A DNA stretch of 64,000 nucleotides, taken from the NCBI RefSeq assembly GCF_016899425.1, contig NZ_CP045996.1:62001-126000 (forward strand), read 5' to 3'. Within the stretch, counting starts at the first letter, position 1, and each line of letters opens with the position of its first letter. The notes beneath the pieces are model-generated. The model made no database searches. It was not told the DNA's origin and was given only the letters and a program-made list of their open reading frames with translations. Source of the DNA: Burkholderia sp. MS389. GTDB taxonomy: Bacteria > Pseudomonadota > Gammaproteobacteria > Burkholderiales > Burkholderiaceae. Positions 1-8,635 of the stretch are shown piece after piece. Made by a program: the position numbers and the translations under genes.

Positions 1-282
1 CCGCGTGTACACGCCGTTGTCGACCGACGGGCTCTGCGACGTCGCTTGCGTATACATGTGCAACTGCACGGTATCGCCTTGCTGGTAAATCGGATCACAG
101 TCGACGTTCGACGCGGTCGGCGAGCCCGGATTGCCGCCGGATGTGCCCGTGGTCGGCGTCCCGCCGCTGCCGCCGTTGTTGCTCGTCCCCGATCCGCCTG
201 ACGAAGCCGGCGAGGAATTGTCGTCGCCGCCGCAAGCGGTCAGCGCGAGGCAGGTCAATGCGATCAGTGCAACGGCTTTCAT
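1..282 (-). CDS. Lipoprotein, 3' end outside the window (partial)
   Basis: The reading frame starts with MKAVALIALTCLALTACGG, a short lipoprotein signal peptide with the lipobox LTAC, so the mature protein should begin with a lipidated Cys. A Gly/Ser/Thr/Pro-rich linker follows, then a region with CDPIYQQGDTVQLHMYTQ that runs off the left edge. The start ATG is at 282 and is preceded by GGTGATCCC, a weak ribosome site. The part present is 94 codons. The linker is typical of surface or secreted lipoproteins of Burkholderia, but the functional domain lies outside the window, so no function is assigned. Confidence 0.75.
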   Translation of the reverse strand, partial: MKAVALIALTCLALTACGGDDNSSPASSGGSGTSNNGGSGGTPTTGTSGGNPGSPTASNVDCDPIYQQGDTVQLHMYTQATSQSPSVDNGVYTR

Positions 283-411
283 CGGGATCACCTTCCAAAC
301 GAACGGGACGAACGAAGCCCGTACGCGCGAATCACGCCGCGCGCACCGACCATCAAGAATCAAGAATCAGAAATCGGGAGTCGGCCGGCGGCCTCCGCCG
401 GCCCGGCGACG

Positions 412-1239
412 TCAATTGACCTGCAGTTGCCCACCGCGGCCCAGTCCGCCCTTGACGTCCTGCGCCTTGTAGCTGCGCAGCGCGACGACCATCTTGTTGT
501 AGGCGTCGATGAACGCGACGACCGTCGCCTTGCCTTCCGGCGTCGACGAGAAGCCCGCCAGCGCGCCGCCTACCCCGCCGCCGAAGCCGCCCAGCGCCGC
601 ACCGTAGTTGGTCGCCGTCGAGCTGCCTTCCGACGCCGCGATCTGCACCGCCGAGCGCACGTCGAACAGCGTCAGCGTCACCACCGACGCCTTCGTCTGC
701 AGGTGGCCCGCCACCGCCGCCACCGCGCTGTTGCCGATCAGCCCGCCGATCATGCTGCCGATCCCGCCGATCGGCGAATCGTTGATCACGATCTGCGGTT
801 CCATGTAGTAGTCGGCCGCGACGCGCTGGCCCTTCTGCTGCTTCGAGCCCGCGCGGTATTCGCCCGAGTTGCGCTGCAACTGCGTGATGCGCGACAGGCG
901 CGCGTCGCTCTTCTGGTTGCCGATCGACGTGATCACGAAGCAGTTCGACTGCTGCACCGCCAGCCGCAGCAGCGGATCGATGCTCGTCACCTTGGTCGCG
1001 CTGCCGAACTGGCCCCACCAGTCGGCGTTGCGGCCGTCGTCGACCGCGATCGTGCCGAGCGGCGACGGGCAGCGCTGCAGTTGCGAATCGGCGCCGGCGC
1101 TCGCGCCGCCGGCCGCCGCGCCCGTCACGCCGGCGTTCTGCCCGCCGGGCGTCACCACGCCGCCGCAACCCGCGACGGCCGCGCCAAGCGCTGCAACCAG
1201 CGCGCCTTGAGTGAGACGTTGGGAAAGGTTGGTCTTCAT
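412..1239 (-). CDS. CsgG/HfaB-like outer-membrane lipoprotein
   Basis: A 275-residue protein. Residues 1-25 form a lipoprotein signal peptide ending in the lipobox AVAGC. A low-complexity Gly/Ala linker follows, then a fold-size domain with the CsgG-family pattern: a conserved NCFVITSIG stretch, a VAADYYMEPQIV strand, and a TLTLFDVRSAVQI segment like the part of CsgG-type proteins that describes subunit turnover. A Gly-rich stretch (GGFGGGVGGALAGF) lies near the end. Family members sit in the outer membrane or act as periplasmic assembly factors. No curli-type subunit genes are next to it, so an export-pore role is not supported here and envelope assembly is only inferred. It is followed, in its own direction, by another lipoprotein gene (1-282). 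Confidence 0.6.
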   Translation of the reverse strand: MKTNLSQRLTQGALVAALGAAVAGCGGVVTPGGQNAGVTGAAAGGASAGADSQLQRCPSPLGTIAVDDGRNADWWGQFGSATKVTSIDPLLRLAVQQSNCFVITSIGNQKSDARLSRITQLQRNSGEYRAGSKQQKGQRVAADYYMEPQIVINDSPIGGIGSMIGGLIGNSAVAAVAGHLQTKASVVTLTLFDVRSAVQIAASEGSSTATNYGAALGGFGGGVGGALAGFSSTPEGKATVVAFIDAYNKMVVALRSYKAQDVKGGLGRGGQLQVN

Positions 1240-1359
1240 GTCGTTATCGATCGATTAGCGTCGTTGTTCGGCTTATGTGTTCGTGCGAACTTCGATAAGC
1301 CCCCCGGCGTGGCGCGCGATGGTGGTCTCCCCGCTGCCGCCCCGTTGCTCGATACCCGG

Positions 1360-1947
1360 TCAGTAGTACCAGTACGTCTGCTGCCAGACGCCGTAGTACG
1401 GATAGCCCGAGTACCAGTAGCCGTAATAGACGTCACGCCATTGCGTGCGCCATTTCCAGTCTTCTTCGTCTTCCTTCTTGGCCTTGCGTGCAAGGTCGAG
1501 CAGCTTCTTCGATTCCTTGTCGCCGCGGCCGGCCGCGATCGACAGCCACTTCTCCGCTTCGCGCGCATCCGAGCCCATTTCCTCGAGACCGAACAGGTAG
1601 AAACTGCCGAGCGCCTTTTGCGCGTTCAGGTCGCCGCGTTCGGCGGCCTCGCGCATCCACTTGAGCGCCTGGTAGCTGTCCTGGCGCACGCCGTCGCCGC
1701 GGAAATAGCGCAGGCCGAGGTCGTAGGCGGCCTTCGGCTGGGTCTTCGCGGTTTGCTTGAGCGCGGCGATGCGTGGATCGTCCCGGTCTTCCGCATCGTC
1801 CCTTTTTTGATAGGAGACCTGATCTTTAGGGCGATAGGAACAACCTGTGTCGTCGCAGATCCGTACCGTGCCGGCGGTAACCGACGGATCCTGCGCGCAC
1901 GCGGCCAGCAGCAACAGCAGCCCCGGTGCGAGTAAACGGCGATACAT
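1360..1947 (-). CDS. Sel1-repeat lipoprotein
   Basis: A 195-residue protein. I chose the ATG at 1947 over the in-frame GTG at 1962 because GAGGAAA sits seven bases before it. The signal peptide ends in LLAAC, so it is a lipoprotein. Residues of about 60-150 carry Sel1/TPR-like helical repeats (AAYDLGLRYFRGDGVRQD, then ALKWMREAAERGDLNAQKAL, then AEKWLSIAAGRGDKESK). The tail is rich in Tyr and Trp (YYGYWYSGYPYYGVWQQTY), an unusual aromatic cluster that could bind peptidoglycan or sugar. Sel1 proteins are scaffolds for protein contacts at the envelope. It lies 120 bp upstream of the CsgG-like lipoprotein and in the same direction, so the two may be co-transcribed. Confidence 0.8.
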   Translation of the reverse strand: MYRRLLAPGLLLLLAACAQDPSVTAGTVRICDDTGCSYRPKDQVSYQKRDDAEDRDDPRIAALKQTAKTQPKAAYDLGLRYFRGDGVRQDSYQALKWMREAAERGDLNAQKALGSFYLFGLEEMGSDAREAEKWLSIAAGRGDKESKKLLDLARKAKKEDEEDWKWRTQWRDVYYGYWYSGYPYYGVWQQTYWYY

Positions 1948-2194
1948 GGGTACTTTCCTCACGTTTCATTGGCGCCGTATTGCTTCGCGCGCTCGCCCGC
2001 GAGCATGCCCCCGGCGGGGCGACGCGCAGCGAAGACGTTCCGCGGGCTCGCACACCGAGGCTCTCTCAGGTTCTCTTTTCGGCTTGAAACATCGTTGCAG
2101 CGTCCGATGCGGCGGAAAACAGCAAGCGGGACGCAGCCCCGTGTTCCGCCTCCTGAATCCCCGCAATACTGATCGATGCTTTCTGGATTCAAAT

Positions 2195-2210
2195 GATACA
2201 TATCGGTCTA
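2195..2210 (+). promoter_or_regulatory. Candidate TetR-family operator, distal copy
   Basis: The site reads GATACATATCGGTCTA. Its right half, ATCGGTCTA, is identical to the right half of the site at 2317-2332. The left half is degenerate relative to the palindrome TAGACCGATCGGTCTA known for NemR-like TetR repressors. It lies about 250 bp from the lipoprotein start and 153 bp from the TetR start. Confidence 0.4.
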
Positions 2211-2316
2211 TCCAATAGTCAAGATGACTTGATGACCGGCGCCGCACGCGAAGATCGCCGGGCGACAATGCGATCCGACCGCGCCGGCAGCCCGATTTCG
2301 TCGAACAGCATGATGC

Positions 2317-2332
2317 TAGAATAATCGGTCTA
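2317..2332 (+). promoter_or_regulatory. Candidate TetR-family operator, proximal copy
   Basis: The site reads TAGAATAATCGGTCTA and matches 13 of 16 positions of the perfect palindrome TAGACCGATCGGTCTA. It lies 31 bp upstream of the TetR start codon, just ahead of the ribosome site, a position suited to autorepression. Confidence 0.5.
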
Positions 2333-2363
2333 TGCTGCTGAAACATCGAGGAGGAAGCCGTTC

Positions 2364-2966
2364 GTGCGAGCCAACAAACGCCAGCTGGTGGTAGACAAAG
2401 CGACCGAACTGTTCTCCAGGCACGGATTCCATCCGGTGGGCGTCGACTGGATCATCGACGATTCCGGTGTCGCCCGCATGACGCTGTACCGGCATTTTGC
2501 GAGCAAGGACGAGCTGATCCGCGAAGTGCTGGTCCAGCGCTACGACCTGATCGTCGGCAGCATCGCCGCGCAATTGCAGCACGTCGCCGATCCGGTCGAG
2601 CGCGTCAAGACCATCTTCGACTGGTACGCGGCGTGGTTCAGGACACCCGAATTTGCCGGCTGCCTGTTCGAGCGCGCGCTGGCCGAATTCGGCACCGCTT
2701 ATGCGCCGATCTCGGATGTCGCGATCCGCTATCGCCGCAAAATGGTCGAATGGATCGCGGAACTGATCGAGGCCCTCGTGCCGCCCGAAGCCGCCAACCG
2801 GCTGGCAACGGTCTTCATGATGCTGCTGGACGGCGCCACGGTCGAGGCACGGGCGTTCAACGATTCCGCGGCTGCCGCGCGCGCGTGGCAAGCCGCGCAC
2901 GCCCTGCTCGAACAGGCGATGCACGCGACGGTTCCGGCCGCCGACGGTGCGGCTAGCCCGACGTAA
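2364..2966 (+). CDS. TetR/AcrR-family transcriptional regulator
   Basis: A 200-residue regulator that starts at a GTG preceded by GAGGAGGAAG. The N-terminal TetR helix-turn-helix is clear: residues of about 10-50 read ATELFSRHGF, then VDWIIDDSGVARMTLYRHF, then ASKDELI. The C-terminal ligand domain (about 80-190) contains the FAGCLFERALAEF segment seen in YxaF/NemR-like members that sense electrophiles or small hydrophobic molecules. Two operator-like palindromes upstream suggest it represses itself and possibly the divergent lipoprotein gene. The NRAMP-like gene follows 178 bp downstream on the same strand and may also be a target. The ligand cannot be read from sequence. Confidence 0.85.
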   Translation: MRANKRQLVVDKATELFSRHGFHPVGVDWIIDDSGVARMTLYRHFASKDELIREVLVQRYDLIVGSIAAQLQHVADPVERVKTIFDWYAAWFRTPEFAGCLFERALAEFGTAYAPISDVAIRYRRKMVEWIAELIEALVPPEAANRLATVFMMLLDGATVEARAFNDSAAAARAWQAAHALLEQAMHATVPAADGAASPT

Positions 2967-3144
2967 CGCAGGTCGCGCGCCGTCGTATTGCAGGCAAACC
3001 GTCGGTGGGAAGGCGCCGGGCAAGGTCGACGCAGGCGACATCGCGAAGTCGAACGGGCCGTAACGCCCGCCCGGGCCGCCAGTGCGCGACGCGCCCGACC
3101 AGGCACGGCGATTGCGCCTGCTGGACTCCCGGGAGGCCGCGATC

Positions 3145-4437
3145 ATGAACGACAACGATTTTCTCCAGCCGGAGCCGACGGAGCCCGCCCCGAATGCGGC
3201 CACGTGGGTCCGGCGTCTCGGTCCCGGCCTCGTCACCGGCGCCGCCGACGACGACCCTTCCGGCATCGGCACGTATTCGCAGGCGGGTGCGCAGTTCGGC
3301 TTCGAATTGCTGTGGGCGCTGCTGTTGACGTACCCGCTGATGACGGCCATCCAGCTGGTCAGCGCGAGAATCGGCCGCGTGACGGGCAAGGGTCTCGCGT
3401 CCAACATGCGCACGCACTATCCGCGATGGCTGCTGTACGGGACGGTCGTGCTGCTGATCACGGCCAACGTGATCAACATCGCCGCCGACCTGTCGGCCAT
3501 GGGCGCGGCCGTCAATTTGTTGCTGCCCGGCCCGCAACAGCTCTACATCGTGTGCCTGGGCGGCGTGTCGGTCGTGCTGCAGGTGTTCGTTCCGTACGAC
3601 CGCTACGCGCGATTGCTCAAATGGACCGCGCTGACGCTGCTGGCGTATGTCGCGGTCGCCCTCATCGTGCCCGTCAGCTGGGCCGAGGTCGGCCGCGCGA
3701 TCGTGCAGCCCCATGCGCAACTGACCGCCGCTTATCTGACCACGGTCGTCGCGGTGCTCGGCACGACCATCAGCCCGTATCTGTTTTTCTGGCAGGCGTC
3801 TCAGGAAGTCGAGGAATTGCGCGCCGCGCCGAACCAGCGGCCGCTGCGACGCATGCCGCGTCAGGCGCCCGCGCAGTTGCGCCGGATCAGCTTCGATACG
3901 TGGTTCGGCATGGGCGTCTCGAACGTGATTGCGTTCTTCATCGTGCTGACGGCGGCGGCCACGCTGAACGCGCATCACATCGACGTCAAGACTTCCGCGG
4001 ACGCCGCGCGGGCGCTCGAGCCGGTTGCCGGTCACTTCGCGTACGTGCTGTTCGCGCTCGGCATCGTCGGCACCGGCCTGCTGGCGCTGCCGGTGCTCGC
4101 GGGATCGGCCGCGTATGCGGCGGCCGGCACGTTCCGCTGGCGCAACAGTCTCGCGTTGCAGCTGGGCGTCGCGCCCGAATTCTATGCGGTGATCGTGTTG
4201 GCGATCGTCGGCGGAATCGCGTTCACGTTCACGCATTTCGACCCGATCCGCGCGCTTTACTGGAGCGCCGTCATCAACGGGGTAAGCGCCGTGCCGATCA
4301 TGGTCGTGATGATGCTGATGGCGCGAAGCAGACGCGTCATGGGGGAGTTCGCCGTCAGCGGCACGCTTGCGTGGGGCGGATGGATCGCGACGCTCGCGAT
4401 GGCGATCGCGGCGCTGGGCGTGTTCGTACCGGGATAA
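3145..4437 (+). CDS. NRAMP-superfamily divalent cation transporter, divergent metal site
   Basis: A 430-residue membrane protein with about 11 hydrophobic segments. I chose the ATG at 3145 because GGGAGG precedes it; an upstream in-frame start at 3082 lacks a ribosome site. NRAMP proteins bind metal with a DPGN motif in TM1 and a Met-Pro-His motif in TM6. Here TM1 reads DDDPSGIGTYSQAG (about residues 35-48), so the Asn is lost, and the TM6 position reads TTISPYLFFWQ (about 207-217), so the metal-binding Met is absent. This matches a separate bacterial clade of NRAMP relatives. Transport of Mn or Fe should not be assumed, because the Met is what favours transition metals. The substrate could be Mg, Ca or another cation. 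A canonical MntH lies at 10595-11902. Confidence 0.85.
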   Translation: MNDNDFLQPEPTEPAPNAATWVRRLGPGLVTGAADDDPSGIGTYSQAGAQFGFELLWALLLTYPLMTAIQLVSARIGRVTGKGLASNMRTHYPRWLLYGTVVLLITANVINIAADLSAMGAAVNLLLPGPQQLYIVCLGGVSVVLQVFVPYDRYARLLKWTALTLLAYVAVALIVPVSWAEVGRAIVQPHAQLTAAYLTTVVAVLGTTISPYLFFWQASQEVEELRAAPNQRPLRRMPRQAPAQLRRISFDTWFGMGVSNVIAFFIVLTAAATLNAHHIDVKTSADAARALEPVAGHFAYVLFALGIVGTGLLALPVLAGSAAYAAAGTFRWRNSLALQLGVAPEFYAVIVLAIVGGIAFTFTHFDPIRALYWSAVINGVSAVPIMVVMMLMARSRRVMGEFAVSGTLAWGGWIATLAMAIAALGVFVPG

Positions 4438-4470
4438 AGCCTGCGGCGCGGTTGGCACGGCTCGCTGCGC

Positions 4471-5475
4471 TCACTCCAGTTCGCCCCTGTTTATCGCCGT
4501 GCCGACCGCATTGCGCAGCACGTCCGCGAGCCGCTGGTTTTCGTCGATGCGGGCCTGTTCGATCGCGACGTCCTCGGCGTTGCCCGTGCGGCGCGCCCAT
4601 TCCTGGCGCTCGCGCGCAAAGATCATGCGCTCGTGAACCGCGCGGATGGCCCCCCATATCGCATCCTCCGCTTTCCGGGCCTCGGCGTCGTCGAGTGAAA
4701 GCACGGAGAACGCATGCCCGGTATGGCATCGATATCGCAACGGCCGTTCGTCGCGCATGCGCCAGAGCACGCCGTTGCAACTGGGGCACGTGAGGGCGGA
4801 ACGCGTCCCGATCTCGTCAAGCAGTCCCGGGTCGACGAGGCCGTCCTCTGCTATCCGGCTCTCATGGTCCAGGTCGCGCAAGTCTGCCATTTTCCGCTGC
4901 TCCTTCACACATGCGCCGTAGACCGCTGCATGAATGGTCCCCGGCAGTTCCCCGGCTTTTGCGACCGCATCGGCTCCCGTCGCGGCCAGCGCGCTGCGCG
5001 GCATCGACGGCGCTTCGCATTCGTCGGGGTCCTGAACGATACCGTAGCCGCCCCGTGCGCGAATCGCCGCCAGGCCGGCCGCGCCGTCATCGAGATCGCC
5101 GCTGAGGACGACGCCGATCGCACCGGCGCCATATTCGCGGGCGGCAGACCGGAACAGCGGATCGGCGGCCGGTCGGGCGAAGTTCTCGGCCGCGGTATCG
5201 AGCAGCCATAGATTTCCGTCACGCACGATCATGTGCCGGTCGGGCGGCGCCACGTAAATTCTGCCCGCTTGCGGCGGTTCCCCTTGTAGCGCCACGCTCG
5301 CATCCAGCGTACCCCATCGCGACAGCAGCTCCGGCAACATCGTCCGATGTCGACCAATATGCTGCACGATGCAAATCGGCACCGGAAAATCCGCGGCGAC
5401 GCCGGCCACCAGCGTCCGGAGGACCGGGAGACCGCCTCGGGACGATGCGATTACGACGATATCTCGACGATCCAT
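4471..5475 (-). CDS. CheB-type methylesterase fused to a C-terminal zinc ribbon
   Basis: A 334-residue protein starting at the ATG at 5475, which follows AAAGGGGGG. Residues 1-190 form a CheB catalytic domain without a receiver domain. The expected triad is visible as Ser12 (SSRGG), His39 (CIVQHIG) and Asp130 (GDLDDGAAG). A second domain (about 225-260) has CPSC and YRCHTGHAF, a zinc ribbon also seen in stand-alone CheB-like proteins of proteobacteria. A helical tail follows. The enzyme should hydrolyse glutamyl methyl esters or amides on a partner protein, but with no receiver it is probably not a classical chemotaxis enzyme. It is transcribed in the same direction as the CheB-CheR-kinase hybrid upstream and likely belongs to that signalling module. 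Confidence 0.85.
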   Translation of the reverse strand: MDRRDIVVIASSRGGLPVLRTLVAGVAADFPVPICIVQHIGRHRTMLPELLSRWGTLDASVALQGEPPQAGRIYVAPPDRHMIVRDGNLWLLDTAAENFARPAADPLFRSAAREYGAGAIGVVLSGDLDDGAAGLAAIRARGGYGIVQDPDECEAPSMPRSALAATGADAVAKAGELPGTIHAAVYGACVKEQRKMADLRDLDHESRIAEDGLVDPGLLDEIGTRSALTCPSCNGVLWRMRDERPLRYRCHTGHAFSVLSLDDAEARKAEDAIWGAIRAVHERMIFARERQEWARRTGNAEDVAIEQARIDENQRLADVLRNAVGTAINRGELE

Positions 5476-5638
5476 AGACCCCCCTTTGCGGAGATAGCCG
5501 CAAATCGGGTTCCTGAACCGGGATTCCGCCACGGGCGGCCCCGCATGCCGCAATGCGGGTCGAATGGCGATTGCCGGAAACGCCGCCGTGGCCAGCCGCG
5601 CCCGAACGACCCGCGACGCACGCGCGGGCCGTCGGCCG

Positions 5639-8635
5639 TCATCGGGTGTCCCGACGCGCGTCGCCGAGTGCCGCGAGCAACATCCCGAAATCGAGCGGTT
5701 TTGACAGATGGCTGTCGAAGCCGGCTTCCGCCGCGGCCCGGACATCGTCCTGGCGATTGCGGCCGGTCAGCGCAACGGTCCGGAGCGTGGCCCATCGGGG
5801 ATCGGCCTTGATGCGGCGAAGCAACTCGTAGCCGTCCATGTCGGGAAGCCCGATGTCGGACACGATCGCATCGACGGACGCCTCCTGCAGCATCGCCAAC
5901 GCCGCGGCTCCGTTTTTCGCGGTCTGGACCACCGCCCCCGCCAGTTCCAGCAGCGCGGTGAGCGACATCGCCGTCTCCTCATCGTCCTCGACCAGCAGCA
6001 CGCGCAGGCCGGCGATATTCCCCTCCGGCACGCCGCCGCCCGCTGGCACGGCGCGCTCGATCGGTGCGGCCGGCAGCCATACCGTCATCGTGGTGCCGGA
6101 CCCCAGGCCAGCGGACGTCGCGGCGATCCGGCCGCCGTGCATTTCGACGAGTTGCCGAACGAGCGCCAGCCCGATACCGAGACCGCCGCGGGTCCGGTCG
6201 CGCGGCGCCTGCCGGAACATATCGAAGACATGCGGCAGCGTATCTTCGTCGATCCCCTGCCCGTCGTCGATCACGTCGACACGCAGCATCTTGCCCTCAT
6301 GCGCGAGACGCACGACGATCTCGCCGTGCGGCTGCGTGTACTTGAGTGCATTGGACATCAGGTTCCAGAAGATCTGCTCGCATCGCACCGAATCGGCAAG
6401 CGCGATGGCCGGCTCCGTCGGCAGCTCCGTTTGCAGGATCAGGCCGCGCGCGTGCACGTCGAGCTCGCAGGTATCCGTGATGCTGCGCAACATCGCCGTC
6501 AGATCGACCCGGCCCAGCTCGAGCGCGAGCTTGCCGGTCTGGATGCGCGACAGATCGAGCAGGTCGTCGATGATCTGCGCCTGTGCGCGCACGGCCTGCC
6601 GAATCGAATCCGCGGCGTCGCGCACGGCGGGAATGTCACGCGTCTCCGGCAGGCGCGGCAGCATTTCCGACTTGACGCCGATCAGGTTGAGCGGATGCCG
6701 CAGCTCGTGGGACAACACCGCAATGAACTCGTCCTTCAGCTGACTCGAACTGAGCGCCTGCTCGCGTGCCGCCTGTTCCCGCGCCAGCGCTTCGCGGTTC
6801 GCGTCGTCGCTCTGCTTGCGCAGCGTCATGTCGCGCACGATCTTCGCGAAGCCGTTGAACGACGTATCGGAAATCGGCGTGACGACGCCGCTACAGAAAA
6901 TCCGCCGTCCGTCCTTGGTCCGGTGCCAGCGTTCGTCGTCCGCGCGCCCTTCGCGGGTCGCGATGTCGCGCTCGCGCGTCGGCACGAGCGCCTGTCGGTC
7001 GCTCGGCTCGTAGATCAGATCCACGTCCTGGCCGATCATCTCTTCTTCCGTATAGCCGAAGATGCGTTCCGCTCCGGCGTTCCAGCTCACGATGGACCCG
7101 TTGCCGTCCTGGATGATGATCGCGTAGTCCTTGGTCGATTGCGCGACCAGACGCAGGCGTTGCTCGCCTGCCCGCGCCGCCTCTTCCGCGTGATGCCGGT
7201 CGGTGATGTCGATCAGCGTGATCACCGCGCCGTCGATGTGATCGTCCGCCGTCCGATAGGGCAGCAACCGCATCAGATACCACCGGCCAGCCTCGCTCTC
7301 GATCTCGCGCTCGATCAGCCGCAGCGACTGAAACGACTGCCGGACGTCGTCTGCCAGCGTCGGATACCGCAGTGCGTGGGTAATATGAAATAGCGACCTG
7401 CCCAGGTCCGTATCGATCAGATTGAAAATCGCGGTGGCGTTGGGCGTAAACCGCTTGACCCGGATTTCCTTGTCGACGAACACGGTCGCGATCTCGCTCG
7501 ACGCGATGATGTTGTGGAGGTCGTCGTTCGCTTTCGCGGTGTCTTCGATCCTTGCCTGCATTTCGGCGTTGGCCGTCGTCAACTCCTCGTTGACCGATTG
7601 CAGTTCCTCCTTGCTGCTTTCCAGCTCCTCGCTCGTGGAGCGCAACTCTTCGTTGATCGCCTGCAGCTCCTCGTTCGACGCCTTCAATTCCTCGACGGAT
7701 GTTTCGTACTGCTCGATGATCGTCGCGAGTTGCTCGCGGCTGTGCTGCAGCTCCTGTTCGAGCTGGGCCAGAACCGGATCCTGCCCGCTCGTCTCGACCT
7801 GGTCCTCCTCGGTCATGCGGCCGGCCACCTCGTCGAACACGATGAGCAGGAATTCCGCATTCGCGACCTTGTCGTGAAACGGCCTGACCGTCATGTTGAT
7901 CCACGACACGCGGGCATCGTGTGCCCATTTCACCCGGCGCGCCTCGACGCTCGTGCCCGTTTGCAGCGCACGGAAAATCGCGGTGCGCAGATCGAGCCGC
8001 AGATCCGGCAGCACCAGCGTCATGATGTTGCTCGACAGCTCGCCGCCAACGTGCCGCAGGAACCGGCCCGCGTTATCCGACAGATGAACGACGTTCGATT
8101 CCTTGTCGATGATGACGCTCGGCGGCGAATACGTTTCGAGCGCGCGCTGATGGAGCTTCGAATAGGAGAAGTTGCGTTGGGCCGGGCTGGCCGGCACGCG
8201 CAACGGCGGCTGCGGCGCGGCCCGCTCGTCGGATGCGCCGGATTCGACCTGGAACAGCGGCGGAAAGCCCGTGGCCGGCTTCGCGCGATGCGTGACGACG
8301 CGTGCGCGGTAGATCCGGCGTTTCTTGTCCACGACGACAAACAGATCGTCCGCCGCGTCGGCGGACTCCGCGGTGCCGAGGAACAGATAGCCGTTGGGGC
8401 GCAACGCGAAATGGAACAGCTCCAGGATTTGCCGCTGCACCGCCCGCTCGAGATAGATCAGCACGTTGCGGCACGAGATCAGGTCGAGATGCGAGAACGG
8501 CGGATCGCGCAGCAGGCTGTGCGCCGCGAACAGGATACGTTCGCGTACCGCCTTCGCGATCACGTAGTGCGCGCCTTCTCGCGTGAAATACCGCTGCAGC
8601 AGCGGGGCGGGCACGTCGCTCGCGATCGACAGCGG
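5639..8635 (-). pseudogene. CheR end, coiled coil, PAS, histidine kinase and receiver part of a split hybrid
   Basis: This is the downstream part of a hybrid signalling protein. It directly continues the frame of the 8636-9793 fragment after one TAG codon. It encodes the rest of the CheR methyltransferase (DLISCRNVLIYLERAV), a long coiled coil of repeated ELxSxxEEL units, a PAS domain, a second PAS (IVSWNAGAERIFGYTEEEM), HisKA with the phospho-His motif (LSHELRHPLN), a HATPase with N, G1 and G2 boxes (NLMSNALKYT, DDGQGID, GLGIGLALVRQL) and a receiver with the phospho-accepting Asp in IVSDIGLPDMDGYELL. Restart is possible at a GTG at 8614, but no ribosome site is seen there. Without the break the protein would be about 1,384 residues. 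All motifs downstream of the stop are intact, so the lesion looks recent or is a sequencing error. Confidence 0.85.

Larger units (their letters stand above)
1948..2363. other. Divergent intergenic region with TetR operator candidates
   Basis: About 416 bp between the divergent Sel1 lipoprotein and TetR genes. I see no coding sequence that I can support. The region holds two copies of the motif ATCGGTCTA, annotated separately at 2195-2210 and 2317-2332. It should contain promoters for both flanking genes. Confidence 0.5.

Noticed and set aside
2953..4458. 501-codon open frame antisense to the NRAMP-like gene
   Set aside because: It is Arg/Asp/His-rich with no domain and is a shadow of the GC-rich third positions of the real gene, which has a ribosome site and membrane segments.
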